From Lutjanus erythropterus (Eukaryota; Chordata; Actinopteri; Lutjaniformes; Lutjanidae), in assembly GCA_020091685.1 (NCBI GenBank), contig CM034594.1, positions 41,923,250 to 41,987,249 on the forward strand: a stretch of 64,000 nt of DNA, written 5' to 3'. Made by a program: the position numbers and the translations under genes. Of this stretch, positions 49,803-62,485 are shown in pieces (positions within the stretch are counted from its first letter, which is position 1; each line of letters opens with the position of its first letter). The notes beneath the pieces are model-generated. The model saw only the letters and a list, made by a program, of their open reading frames with translations, was not told where the DNA came from and searched no databases.

Positions 49803-50302
49803 TAGAGCTGCAAAAATTAATTGACTATTAATCGAATTAGAAATTAATCATCAACTATTTTGATAATTGTTGGATTGGTTTGACTCACTTTCCTAAATCC
49901 TAAAAAAAAAAATATTTCCAGTTTTTTTTTAATTTCTCTCTAACAGTAAACTGAATATCTTTGAGTTGTGGACAAAAGACATCTAAGGGTGTCGTCTTGG
50001 ACTTTGGGAAACACTGATCAACATTTTCTGATATTTTATGGCCCAACTAATGGAACAACTAATTGATTAGTGGAGGAAATGATCAGAAGATTAATCAATA
50101 ATGAAATTGTTACAGGAAAGACTTGCAAAATAAGTTAGTAAGTCCATATGCTCCACATGTTTGGACCAACTGACAAGCTTGTGACAGGATTAATGAATCT
50201 GTTAATTTAGAAAATAATTGACCAAAACCAAACAACTATTTGCTCAGTGGAGTAAATGATCAACAGATTGCTCAAAAATGAAAATAATGAGTTGCAGCCC
50301 TA
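49803..50302. repeat. family B MITE, expanded copy
   Basis: Starts TAGAGCTGCAAAAATTAATT and ends ATGAGTTGCAGCCCTAAG. It contains an extra ~180-bp duplicate of the terminal portion, with CATGTTTGGACCAACTGACA. Confidence 0.8.
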
Positions 50303-52043
50303 AGTAATTCCCTAAATCTTAATACAGAATTGCAGTGAAAAGGTGTGTGTGCTGTGTTTTGGTTAGAGGTGAGCGAACTCATCGCTTTTGCCTCCATAGA
50401 GTGCAGGCTGTGACTTTGGGAATTTTCACTGGTGTAACTGGGAGACTGAACATGTTTGTCATCATAGAAATAGATCATAGATGTTAATTGCATCTTCTGC
50501 AATATCTGCTGCCTTCCTGTGACACACAGCTCAGCTCGCTCACCAGAGCAGCTCTGGTCTCTTTCCTGTCTGTGGCACAGCAATCAGTGTTTATAGGCTA
50601 TTACTTGTGATGTGCAACCAATCACATAGTGTTGCAGGCAGGGAATTCAGCAAAACTACAGATGGGTGACTACCATAGACTGTATAATCATAGATTGTTT
50701 TAGTAGTCTTTATATACAGCTTAAAGTGACCAGAGACAAAGACATATTTTTACATTAATTTAACCCTAACCCTCTTTTTTGGCTGATCCAAACAATGTTC
50801 TGATTCATGATTCAAACTCATGACACAGTCCAAACTGTGAGTTTATGAACTGTGAGTTTATGTGTGAACATCAGTCACAGTTTTATTTGATCTCACTCTA
50901 ATATTGTGTGCTTATTCCTTACATTCATACAATGTGCCTATATTTGAGTTTGAGATATGTATGACGTGAGAAACTTTATTTGGGTAATTCCTGGATTAAT
51001 CCCAAAATGATTTGTCAAAACGTTGTTTGTGTGTAACAAGGCATGACAGACAGACAGACAGACAGACAGATAAATAGATAGACAGATGTGGAAATGGCAC
51101 AGTGAATTCGAACATTGATAAAAGGGTCAATGTGGCTTCCATTTATCCTGGTGCAGGGCTGGGATTCTTTACTACATTAGGCTCTCTCTGACTATTTCTA
51201 CTATTTCTTTAACTACAAAGCAAACTATTTAGTCAGACAGTTCTTGTAATTGTGAAAGTCGTGCAGTTACAATTTCAAGCAGTTTCAAACACCATCCAAA
51301 AACCTACATTAAAATTAAGAACCCTGAATCCTAATCTTTCTTGTCAATCAGTCGTTGCCACTGTAGTTTATGGGTATTGTGCCAATAAATTGACAGCAAC
51401 ATCTCCTACTTTTCAGCCAGACTATGCACAGACAAAAGCAAACTTTCCTTTATATTTTTATTTTATGATGAAATATGAGGCTGTAATTTTAAAGTTATAT
51501 GAAAACATTTTCTTGGTCATTATCGTTCTTGCCGAAATAAAAGCCTCCTCTATTGTACTGAACACAAAGAACCAATTCTTTTGACCCCCCTGGCTGTTGC
51601 AGACTGTTCAGGTAGCTCTCTCCTTCCACACACACGTCTATTTACCGTCTGCATGTCCAGCTTCCCCGTCCCTACGTCTGACTCTGTACCTCAATATGGC
51701 AATTCACTTCCCTCTAATCCATTTACTTTGCAATTGAATCTTTACACTGTGCGAGTATAGTCTCCTGCATGATTAATAGAGTGAGCTGGTTTTGTCATCT
51801 CAGGAGGATGGTGGAGATGGTTTCTGAGAGACGGGCCATGATCCAAACATCCACTCTGCAACAAATGGGTAGGGAATCACTTTAGGTAACTCCATCAAGA
51901 CCCAGGAGGCTTCTAAGTGTTGACGTGGAACATAAACTGATAAAGACAGAGACTGAGTGTAGCGAACGCAGCTCAGCTTCACCATCATGTTAGATGCAGG
52001 CAATCTTATTGACAAAAGAAGGAAGGAACACACACGCACACCA
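50303..52043. other. tpst1 intron with (GACA)n
   Basis: A (GACA)n tract lies at 51045-51070 and continues as GATA/GACA to 51086. No exon recognised. Confidence 0.5.
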
Positions 52044-52435
52044 AGGCTGGGCAATATAAAGATATTATATTGATATCATGAGATGAGAGTAGATATCATC
52101 TTAGATTTTGGATACCATTATATCATGATAAGTGTTCTGTTCTCGCTGGTCTATTATTTGCCTTTACCCACTCAATCATCATATCCACATTATTGATGAT
52201 ATCTTCTGAAAGTACAAATAGTCATTCCTACAATACCGTTGCAAAAATACAGATAGAGATATTTCGTCAAACATATTGTGATATTTTACTTTGTCCAAAT
52301 CTCCCGTCCCACTATAAATTCATCACGTTTGCAGAGCTGTGTATTGGCAAGAATCTGGCAATACAATATGTATCACGATATAGCAGTTAAGATTCAATAT
52401 ACTGCGATACATTGCGATACTGTAAGGAAAGTGAT
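52044..52435. repeat. AT-rich MITE fragments (GGCTGGGCAATATA... / ...TGCGATACATTGCGATAC)
   Basis: GGCTGGGCAATATAAAGATA and TGTATCACGATATAGCAG followed by TACTGCGATACATTGCGATA are typical of two common fish MITEs. Both copies are incomplete. Confidence 0.6.
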
Positions 52436-54300
52436 GTAATGCTATTTTTTGGATCTAATTTTGGGAAAAAATGTTCATAGTATCAAGAACATACCACCAT
52501 ATGTAGTACGTTAAAAAAAAGTTTACTTTCTTTCACATTTTCAGGCATTTGAAAATCCTTCAAATTAAATAACCTCAGTAGGAATAAAAATCATATTTTT
52601 GTCAAACTGACAACAAAGAATCTCTGAACCCATGAGCTATTGTCTGATGACAGTTTAAGGCTCATTTATGCACCCTTTAAGTACAAAAATAGACACGTAC
52701 ATTTTTAATGATACAACCATCGCTGTCTACATACTTGCGATGCGTCCCTTGTTTTGGCATGTATGTTAAGAAATACATCCACAAGAGAGCGTGTCTTGGA
52801 GGAAGAGTCAAAAGTTTCTGACAACAGTAAATATGGCGATTACGTTTTAGACGATGGTGATCTGTGTGGCCAGTAAATACATCACGACTTGTGGACAGAG
52901 ACTTTTTTTCACTGCGTAATTGACGACAAACATCATTTACAATACTATTGGATTTTTAAAACTTCTTTCTCTTGTCTCCCTTGAACTACTGGCTACACTG
53001 CTGCCCACAACTACTGAGGGTACTGCTCCATTTATCCATCTATCTGACATGATACAAGCAGAAATCATGTTCATGGATGAGGTCAAATTAAAGTTTTATT
53101 TATGTTACATTTAGTCATGTGCACCATCCTCTGTCGTATCCAACACATCCTGTGTTATCCAGCAACTAGCAGCTAGCTAGGAAATGCACCGTTAACTTAA
53201 ATAAATTATGGATTTCTCTGCATTTGAACATTGTTGGAAAGATTTGGGATAATGAAAGTTCTCAACAAAATATATAGCATTAGTGTAGCGTTTTTACATA
53301 TTTTAATATGGAAATGTTACATGTTATGGCTTTAACAGCACAATTGCATGCTCTGCACTGTATTGTAGCTGCTGCAAAACTTGGCAATCTAAACAGTATA
53401 ACTGCAAAATCCACTCACTAGAAACTAGAATGGTACATAATGGTGTTTCTTCAGCAAAGAAACCATCTCTGTCTGAGGACAACAGTAACTGACTTGCACA
53501 GAGCTTATTTAAGGAGCAAAATGTAGCTACTGTGTCTGCAAAAATGGGTACTGCAGTCCAAATAGCAAGCTGGAGCCATAGACTGTATATTAAATAAGTT
53601 GTAATCTTGTTTAATATATGATCTTTGATTGAAGCGAGTCCCCCCCCCCAAAGACATGGCAGAGACAGTCAGGCTGCATCGAGCTCAAAAAAGCACAGGA
53701 TGCACACAACCTCGTAAATTGATAATAACAAGTGAGGACAAGTCCTCCACTGTAAGTTGATCAGCTGTTTTGAACTGTCTGTTGTCTGTCAATGTAAAGT
53801 TAAGCCTGTTATCATGAAAACAAAAGCCCACTGCTTTGAAACACACTCTGGATGATGCGTTAAGTGGCTGCCTGTCTCACCGCCTGCCAAACTCCATTAA
53901 CATTTTGCTCAGTTTAACCATGATGAACATCTACACCTTCTACAAGATTATTAATGATTTCTTGCGACTGCAGACATACATAACAGTTATTTTGCCCGGA
54001 ATTGGAGGGGCGTCCTTGGTTTTTGATGACACATTGTTGTCATTTTGTGATTTACTATAGAAAATATATTACAGATGTCTCCTTTAACAAGGAGCAGGTT
54101 TGGAGCGATACTAGATCACACAGAGAAACTTGTACAATAAAACAACTGATGTACGGATGTAAATATTCCATCTGTTCGTTTCCCCATCAATCTAAAGTCA
54201 TTTGCACCCACATTGCTGAACAAGTGACACACACACACACACACACTCCTCTTCTTCTTGGCTTTAAATATGATGTGACAAAAAAAAAACCTTTCCGCCC
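52436..54300. other. tpst1 intron, no gene seen
   Basis: AT-rich intron with a nine-C run at 53641-53649 and a short CA run at 54228-54246. Confidence 0.5.
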
Positions 54301-54700
54301 GTCACATGACCACTTCCCTTCAGGCTGATGCTCTTAATGGCCTCCAGCTTGTCAATTATTCATCGCTGGGCCTCCTTTACCCAAGGTGGTGTTCTGTATC
54401 ACCAACGGCTGATAAGAGAGAATCGGATAGAGACATCAAGATCCCAAATAGGATGGAGAGTTAGGGAGGAGGGATGGAATGGCTCCCTGTTCTGGGATAA
54501 GTAATGGAGCGAGTCACTCAGCTAGGCAGGGCCTCCACTAAATCAGGGCCAAGTAATTGATGTTAATGCTAAGACAAGGTCCCACTCTGGGGCCTGCCTG
54601 CCTGCTGATTGAGATTTTCATGTAGATAGAGACCCGACGCTGCGGGACTGTGGAGAGCGAAGAGTGCTGGTGGTTGTAGAGGGCAAGAGGCATTTTCTGC
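54301..54700. other. candidate conserved non-coding element in intron
   Basis: Low-repeat block with TAAT/ATTA homeobox-type cores: CTTGTCAATTATTCATCG, AAGTAATTGATGTTAATGCT. It differs in composition from its AT-rich neighbours. The enhancer idea is inference from composition. Confidence 0.3.
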
Positions 54701-55604
54701 CAGGTGTCATGGGGGTTGACTTTAATGCACTGTGGCCAAAGTACTTGAGAGGAGGTGGGGCAAAATGTTTATGATGGTAAAAGGTAGTTGTGTTGCCCCG
54801 AAGGCTACTTGTGGCTGGCCTCCTCTAACATCAAATTGTATCAGGACCCATTTAGGGAAGAGGTATGATGTTAGACCAAAGCCTGCAATAGCAGACATGT
54901 AGTCTGTGGACTGAATAAAAACTACTGCAGAAAGCACACAGAGTGAAAAGCTTTACGACTAAATTATTATACACACATAAAACAGAGATACTTCAATGCA
55001 TTAAATTTTAGCTAGTCAAGGAGGGTCGTCATGGAGTCTTGACATTCAAGAAAAAGACGATTCAAAAACAGAAAAAGTTTGTCAAAATGGTTAGATGGTA
55101 AAGACTTGAGGGGAATATGAGTAGATAAATTACTTCAGAATTAGATGTTTATCAGGAATGCAGTTGTAGATGAAAACTATGATTGTTTCTGTTTAAACCA
55201 AAGCTATAACATGTTCTACACAAACGAATCCAGCATTTTTGGAACTAGGCTAGTAGCTGGGTACCTAAGAGCTAGCTAGCTAGCTAACATAGCTGTTGTT
55301 TTCAAAACAACTAACGCTATTTAACACTAACTATATGGGATTTAATTTTTTTATTTACACACTACGGTGTACACCTTAATTTTAGGGTGGATTTTAGTTA
55401 TATTTGATTATGTATTACTTAAAAAAACGGACAAAAAGTTGATAAAAGTACAATTGTTAGGGAAATAAAGTATTAAAATGTATGCTAATTGATAATTTAT
55501 GTTTAATATTGGTGGCTGTTTCCCAGTGGTAGAAAGTAACTAACTATTTAGGTACATTTATGTATGTACTGTTGCACATTCTAGTCACTTGCCTACACAA
55601 GGGC
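54701..55604. other. tpst1 intron, GCTAGC cluster
   Basis: GAGCTAGCTAGCTAGCTAAC at 55269-55288 is another GCTAG word cluster. Nothing else recognised. Confidence 0.5.
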
Positions 55605-55890
55605 TTCACTATTTTGACTATAAAATGTCTGAAAATTGTGAAAAATGTTGATCAGTGTTTCCCCAAAAGGCCAAGATGACGTCCTCAAATGTCTTGTTTT
55701 GTCCACAAGAAGAAGAAGAAGATATTCAGTTTATTGTCAGAGAGGAGTATAGAAACTTGCAAATTAGCTGGAATCTGAGAATTTTAACTTTTTTCTTAAA
55801 AAAAAAAAATACTCAAACCGATTAATGGATTATCAAAATAGTTGTTGATTTAATAATCAATTAACAGTCCATTAATTGTTGCAGCTCTAG
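55605..55890 (+). repeat. family B MITE copy
   Basis: Core TGTTGATCAGTGTTTCCCCA and TGTCTTGTTTTGTCCACAAG with a small (AAG)n insertion. Ends ATTAATTGTTGCAGCTCTAG. Confidence 0.85.
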
Positions 55891-57264
55891 TCTACACTAC
55901 ACTATGTTTGTATAATGTCTTGGTTACATTAACCAGTCACTTACTAGGTTTTAGATTTTAGATGCAAGACATATGATCGAGTATAATGTTATGCATCTTT
56001 TAATAGATTAAACTACTCAACAGTATATGAGATGGTATAAGGCTTAATGCAGCCAGAATACAATTTGAATAATGAGTTCTATAATAAAATAACACTTGAA
56101 GGAGCCATTCTGCATGACTTTTATTATACAGTATATAAAGTTAGTGCAAGGAACTTTTACATTGTGTTGTTTTTGGAGGCCTCTTTGGACAAAAGCGGTA
56201 GGTTTCCATGGTAATAAACACAAAAGATAACATCAAAAATAAAATCAAAATTAGTTATTTTCTGTTCAGGGGACCGTTTCACTTTTGACATGTTTAACTA
56301 AAATTACAGATTTCTCTGGGATAATTTATATACACAACTCAACAAAATACGTAACTTAGGTCTAGTGGGTTTTTTTTTTTTACACTTTTTGATGTAGAAA
56401 TGTTACATATTACTGGTTAGTCAAGCTCATTTAGTGTTGGTACTGTTCAAAGGGCAAACACAAATGAGAGACCAGAGCTGGAGAGTCCTCCAATGACGTT
56501 TAGATCAGTAAGACCAGTCCAGCTGTGATACTGTCTTGGTGTGGAAATCACTGCTTTATCTAAAAGCTTCTTAGACTTTGTCTCCAGTTGTGGCTGATAA
56601 CAGTGGACTGTTTGATGTAGACAGAGAGGACAAATCCTCGTCTCCATGACTATCCTCAGCTCAGCTCAGCTCAGAGGACTCAGGTTAAGGTCTGCACTCA
56701 TTAATATTTGATAGGAATCAATTTGTTGAGGGGTGTCGTGTGCACTAAACGACCACAGATCTGCATCTGGAACCCAAAGAGCTCTTATCACTCCCCTTCC
56801 CATGTGGACGTTTGGTACATTTAGACCTCACGTTTGTTTTTTTGAGCGTTCTATAATTGTGACGGGGATCGTACAATCCCTGTTTTAGTCAAACATGACC
56901 ACACAGAAGATTTTCCCATGCGCGGACACAACGGATGATGAAAGAGACAAGGACACTGTGGCCTCGCTCTGAAACTCAAGAGTCCTTCCCATTGAGTCGG
57001 AGTGGTCCAGTGTTGTAGTAACAGGGCTGAAGAGCACTTGAGTCTCCATGGTATCTCGGCTTGAACCACAACACCCCTGACAGCATCTTAACACGAGCTT
57101 TTCAGCCACGGTTTACTGAATTTATCCGCTCCTTTAAAAAAATGTGTGGATTCAAGATGTTTATTTTGCTTCATGACATATTAACTCACAAGGATTAAAC
57201 CAAAATTGTCATGTCAAAGACCCTGGTGGTAGGCAGGGCTGGACAATATATCAGTATTGCACAG
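55891..57264. other. tpst1 intron, no gene seen
   Basis: 56840-57115 is less AT-rich and open in two minus-strand frames, but shows no domain. Otherwise nothing recognised. Confidence 0.45.
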
Positions 57265-57530
57265 GGACACAACTAATGATTATTTTCATTATCGATTAAT
57301 TTGTTGATCATTTTCTTGATAATCAATTAGTTGTTTGGACAATAAAATGTCAGAAAATGGTGGAAAATGTTGATCAGTGTTTCCCAAAGACCAAGATGAT
57401 GATGTCCTCAAATTGTTTTGAGGATGGATTTTGACCTTTTTAACTGAAAAAAGTCAGACAAGACGATTAATAAATTCTGAAAATATGTAGCGATTAATAG
57501 TCGAGTCATAAATTTATACAATTTTTTAAA
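57265..57530 (+). repeat. family B MITE copy
   Basis: Contains ACAACTAATGATTATTTTCA, AAAATGTCAGAAAATGGTGG and GTTGATCAGTGTTTCCCAAA. The right end is degraded. Confidence 0.8.
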
Positions 57531-57544
57531 ACACTATGATATCT

Positions 57545-57748
57545 AGGGCTGTAACTAACAATTATTTTCTTTGTTGATTAATCCTGTAACAATTTTGTCT
57601 AGTATTTCCTGTAACGATTATTTGATATTTAAGCTGAAATTAGAGAATTTAGACTTCTTTTTACTTAAAAAAAAAAGATTCAGAACGATCAACCGATTAT
57701 TAAAATGGTTGGCGATTAATTTAATAGTCGATTACTCGTTGCAGCTCT
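57545..57748 (+). repeat. family B MITE copy, internally deleted
   Basis: Starts TAGGGCTGTAACTAACAATT and ends GTCGATTACTCGTTGCAGCT followed by CTA. The middle section with the GTCCACA core is missing. Confidence 0.85.
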
Positions 57749-58557
57749 AAACATCACACCACCACACATTGAGGAGACTGAGGACATATTGCAGGTCTCT
57801 CCAAGCTTCACTCAGAAGTCAGCACTTTTGCAGGCTTATATATTTCTTGTCAAACCTCCCAGGTTATGATCGGTACAAGTTGTTAAAAACACAGAGCAGA
57901 ATCTGTCTGCAGTCTGACTGTTAAAACATTTAGTGTGAGTCAGGCTGTGACAAGAAAGAAACAGACTCAAAGACTTAACTGATCTCAAATACAGTGATGA
58001 AAAGGGATGAAATCAGAGAACGGAAGGAGACGAACATGTTCAGTTGGTTACACGTCTCTGACTCCATGGTTTTACGAGATTTGTGGTGGCAGCGGATCTG
58101 GATACAGTCGCCTTGTCTAACTCATGCTTTGGTCTCTTTCTTTTCCCATGACGTCATCTACAACCACTAAAGTAGGTCACAACTACTCTCTCCAGGTCAG
58201 AGGTCAACTCAAGAGGTCAGAAATTAGCATTTGTGTCCTAGAATTTTTAAACACACATTTAACAGGTCAAATGATCAAAAGTCTTGATGTGCTTCAACCT
58301 TGTTGTCTGGGTGTTGGTATTATGAACAGGGTTATGACTCTGGCAAATCTCATCTTTATATAGTGAGGACTTCAGGGTTAAGAAGGCCGTCCTTCAACCA
58401 CAACAAGTAGGTTGAAGCTCATGTGTTAACAAATATCAGCAAGAGAGTCAAGAGTCCTTGAGAGAGATCCCCAGAGCTGTGACGTCACTGGAGACGGGCT
58501 GGAGAGAAGAACTGTCCTCTGTAAGGATGAATTATTTATCATTGTAGCAGGACACTG

Positions 58558-58674
58558 AGGCTGCATGATTCTTGATATAATTAATCACAATTTTTCTCTC
58601 TAAGAACTGAGACTGCGATTTTCTCACACGATCCTTTTATTCATTTATTTTTTTACAATTAATCATGCAGCCCT
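58558..58674. repeat. short MITE with AGGCTGCATGATT inverted ends
   Basis: Left AGGCTGCATGATTCTTGATA and right AATTAATCATGCAGCCCT are inverted, length ~117 bp. The termini resemble family C. Confidence 0.75.
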
Positions 58675-59008
58675 ACTGACTTGATCAGCTGAATTATAGC
58701 ACGGTGCCTTTGAAAAAAAATGCAGTTAGCGACGACACGTTTCATCCTCTTCATGAGTAGTAGGCAAATTCTGTGCCATGGACTCTATCCTGCCTTACAG
58801 TCAAAATATTTGGCCTTCTAGTTTGCAGTTTCCTCTTTTATAGTTCGTATTAAAACTTTAGCATATTTTTGTCAGAAATGTAAATTCACAGTTCCGTCCA
58901 TTGTGTTGTGAGCCTGGTGGCGCTAAGATGACCCCTGATCAAGCCTAAGCATCAAGGCAATGTTATTTTTCGAGGGATGTGTTTTTAAGATGTTGGAATC
59001 ACTGATAT

Positions 59009-59232
59009 AGGGTTGCACAATATGGAAAATAAATCATATTATAATTATTTTTGGCTGAACTTGCTAAGATCAAGAGTTTCTCTGCAGCTCTACAGCACTT
59101 CATTATAATGCTGTTTTCTCATACGTTTTTCCTTTTTAAAAAAAAAAATGCAATCCAGTTCTGGTTCTGCAATTTAGATGTTGCATTTGGCCATACTGAA
59201 ATTTCAAAATATTGCAATTAATTGTGCAGCCC
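59009..59232 (+). repeat. family C MITE copy
   Basis: Starts AGGGTTGCACAATATGG and ends TTGCAATTAATTGTGCAGCC. It shares CTTCATTATAATGCTGTTTT and GGTTCTGCAATTTAGATGTT with the 28662 copy. Confidence 0.88.
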
Positions 59233-59718
59233 ACGTGGAAGCTAAGCAGCTACATCTGTTGATTAAAAACACAAATGCACTATGGAGAGACAAAGTCCCT
59301 CCCCTTCCATTGTCCCCCAAGGGACCTTATTTCAGAAAAACCATGTTGGGTAGTCAGCAGTAAGAGACAAACCATTTTTTGATCACATCTGAATTGTGGT
59401 ATGAATTACACATATTTAACAAGTCAAGAAAGTCACAATTTAATTTCTTGCTATTGTTGAAAACATAGCATTGCAAGACTGTACATTGTCAGATTCTTTG
59501 TAAAACGCTACTACAATTGGTGATTTTTTGAGAATGTGTGTTGAATAAATGATTTCTAATAGCACATTATGTAGTAATATTTTCAAATCTCCAGCCAGCT
59601 ATTTTTATTTACTTAAAGCAGGGCCCTATTGAATCTATGGAAAGGCTTTTTTAAATTCTTAATTCCCAGATTCCAGTCAAGATAATGTCATCACAGAAAT
59701 TATAGGGCCCTATTTTAA

Positions 59719-60582
59719 GGGGATAGTTCATTCATTCATTTTCTGTAACCACTTATTCCGTAAGGGTCGCGGGCTGCTGGAGTCTATCCCAGCTGGCATT
59801 GGGCGAGAGGCGGGGTTCACCCTGGACAAGTCGCCAGTTCATCACAGGGCTGACACATAGACAGACAACCACTCACACTCACACCTATGGGCAATTTAGA
59901 GTCACCAATTAACCTAGCATGCATGTCTTTGGACTGCGGGAGGAAGCCGGAGAACCCAGAGAGAACCCACGCAGACACGGGGAGAACATGCAAACTCAGC
60001 ACAGAAAGGGCCTGCCCCAGCTGGGGAGCTGGGGGATCGAACTCAGGACCTTCTTGCTGTGAGGCGGCAGGGCTAACCACTGCACCACCGTGCCGCTTAA
60101 GGGGATAGTTCACCGAAAAAACAAAACTGAGTCATTATCGACTCACCCTCATATCGAATGATGGTCAGGTTTAGTTGTTTAGTCCACAAAGGACTGGACC
60201 TGGGGTTTCACAGGAAAACAATGTTGCAGAATCTCCCAGTGGTGACCAGTTTTCAAATGGAAAGAACAACCACACATCACATGCATGTGTGGTTGTGAAA
60301 TATGGCTCCAAGCTAAAGATCTACAGTGAAGATTTAAGCTGAAAACATGGTGTAAATGACATCTATCAAGTCAGTTTTGCATGGTGAGGCTTGGACTACA
60401 CCAGACGAGCAGTAAGGAGGTATTTTCCGGCTCTTTTTGGTTGTTTTTGCATTTGAAAACTGGTCACCATTCATATTCTGCAACACTTGTTTTCTTGTGT
60501 TTTGTTGACTTAAAAACAATGTCTGACCTTCAACCAGGTGAGTAGATAATGACTCAATTTTTATTTTGTGGGTGAACTGTCT
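59719..60582. repeat. TTAA MITE containing a SINE
   Basis: Left end TTAAGGGGATAGTTCA (59715-59730), right end GGTGAACTGTCT with TTAA at 60583-60586. The remaining body 60113-60582 is MITE. It carries the SINE insertion described separately. Confidence 0.85.
59731..60096 (-). mobile_element. full-length tRNA-derived SINE with 16-bp target duplication
   Basis: Minus strand begins GCGGCACGGTGGTGCAGTGG with an A-box-like GTGCAGTGGTTAGC and B box GAGTTCGATCC. The body shared with many fish copies (TCTTTGGACTGCGGGAGGA on plus, CAGCTGGCATTGGGCGAG) is of LINE-L2-like type. It ends in a (TGAA)n tail at 59731-59740. TTAAGGGGATAGTTCA is present at both 59715-59730 and 60097-60112, a perfect target duplication, so the copy is fairly young. 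Confidence 0.9.
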
Positions 60583-61294
60583 TTAAAATGCTGCCATCAG
60601 TCTCTTGCTGGCCCACGCTGGGGCCGCATCATAAAGATACTTAACTGCCGTCCCTGATCAAAGGATACTTGCCACTGGGCTTTGCTGTGAGAAACCCTTC
60701 AATTCAAATAAATATTACCCACTAACATCACATAAAGAGAAGCATGCAAACTAAGCCTACTGGTCCTCTTTCTGAAGTGAGCTGTTTGAACAGTGCATAG
60801 CGCTGAAATGAAGTCAAATAAACTTAACAGATGAATAACAAATTCTACAAATCACTTTGTACTGTAGAAATGAAGCCTGTACAGTTTTAATTCCACAGGT
60901 TTAGCCAGTTTGACCACAACTGATCAGTTTCCATTACAGAGAGGAAGCAGTCGAACTGAATTGTTCTGTTCTAAGATAAACAAATGGCATGCTGATGCTA
61001 CTGTGTCTACACGGGATGCAGTCAGGCAGAGTACTGAGTGCAGGTCACCCGTGTTGTGACAGCTCTCAGAGCCAAACACACAATCACTGTAGTTATGCAC
61101 ATTAAACAGGAGAAAATACACTTGAAACGCTTCAGGTCACGTTCTGTCACGGGCCATTATGAAGCTCCTGTAAACAGCTGGATTGATTACAACAGGAGAG
61201 ATGTGCTCTGATGGACAACTAAAGAAATGAAACGCCGCCTGTGTAGTAGGGGTGTACCATATTGTACTGTTAATGTTTTGTTGTGATCATGATA
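60583..61294. other. tpst1 intron, no gene seen
   Basis: No exon or recognised repeat up to the hAT terminus. Confidence 0.5.
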
Positions 61295-61911
61295 ATTAGG
61301 ACTGGGTACCGAACTTTGGTTCTTTTATGGTACCGACCGAAATGCCTCGATACTACCCAGTATCAAAAGAAGCCTTGTCTTTCGGTGCCAAGTTTCGGTA
61401 CCTAGGAGTTAATCACATGATCAAGATCTGATAATGCTGCTGGTGACTGGCTGTAACGTTACACGCGGTTGAGGCATGCAGGAAAAATACTTATGTGGTT
61501 ACACCCACAGACAGGGTTCACGTGTATCTGTGTTGTGAACTACAGTGTGTGTGTCATCAAAGCAGTTAAAAAAAAAAATGCCACCGAGTTCAAAATTGTG
61601 GCTTCATTTTAGCAAGATTGATGCCAATAGTGCGCGATGCAATATTTGCAAAAAGGACATCGTTGCTAAAGCCGGTAACACGACCAATTTGATGAAGCAT
61701 CTGAACGTGCACAAAATCAATTTAAGAGCAGAAAGTTACTCAAGATTTCACTGCAAGAAGAGCGGACCGCATCCACCTTCCTCTCAGCACTCAAGTCCGC
61801 TTGCGGACGTTACAGAACCAGAGCGGCCACCTTGAAAATCTCCACCACCGGACTCCACTTCATCCCAGAGTACTGAGGACGGCACTGTGTCTGGGATTTC
61901 AATAGGTAAGT
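61295..61911 (+). mobile_element. 5' end of a hAT transposon with BED-finger exon
   Basis: The terminus GACTGGGTACCGAACTTTGG matches the left end of the element at 47300, as does the subterminal GAGGCATGCAGGAAAAAT. It is followed by a BED zinc-finger exon and a consensus donor ATAG|GTAAGT. The right end was not found in the window, so the copy is truncated or extends further. Confidence 0.7.
61579..61911 (+). pseudogene. BED zinc-finger exon of a hAT transposase, one nonsense codon
   Basis: From ATG at 61579 the frame reads MPPSSKLWLHFSKIDANSA, then CNICKKDIVAKAG and NTTNLMKHLNVH. These are the W..F, CxxC and HxxxH of a BED finger, the DNA-binding domain of hAT transposases and ZBED proteins. 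A Ser/Pro-rich linker follows. The frame stops at TGA (61833-61835) but continues open in the same frame (KSPPPDSTSSQS) to a GTAAGT donor at 61912. The TGA may be a decayed CGA. No catalytic domain follows. Confidence 0.75.
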
Positions 61912-62485
61912 TTACGTTTAGCAAAATCTGGCCAACTTTATATGTCCGTTTAATTAAGTTAACGTTACTGCTACAGTCGTCTTGCCATTCTTACATATAA
62001 CTGCAATTTATTGTACATCTCATCTTATGTAACCAAACCACTTCCACACTACTGATAAACATAACAGTGAAAGCTAGGTGAGCTACCAGCCGACCCAATA
62101 GATGACCACATTTTAACAAGCTAATATCAGTTACGGTTATTCATCAGTTATCTTTTGATTTACCTAGCTATATAGCCATAAACTAAAGCCACACAACAAT
62201 ATCTTCAATTACCATTACATGGTTCACATTTTAAGTCGCCGTGGTGCACCACCCAAGTTGCAGGAAAAGGGATCAATACAGCAACCTAATTTCACCACCT
62301 CCAGGAGAAACACCTAGTTGAGTACAAGGAGAGACAAAAGTCCTGCAATGAGAACTCAACAGCTATTGAGACTTCCACAAAAGCATTTTTCAGTATTTTG
62401 TAATACTGTCAAGAATATCGTTCTCACAAAATACCCCAAAATATCATGATACTATTTTAGGGACATAGAGACACTGTGTAAAGTG
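61912..62485. other. no gene seen; possible intron of the decayed hAT gene
   Basis: AT-rich. No ribonuclease-H-like transposase exon or hAT right end recognised. Confidence 0.45.

Noticed and set aside
58915-58926. CCTGGTGGCGCT as a CTCF site
   Set aside because: Lacks the AG step of the core motif; weaker than the three sites listed.
61545-61835. BED-finger frame as a host ZBED gene
   Set aside because: Stop codon before the splice donor and hAT-type terminus just upstream indicate a decayed transposon.
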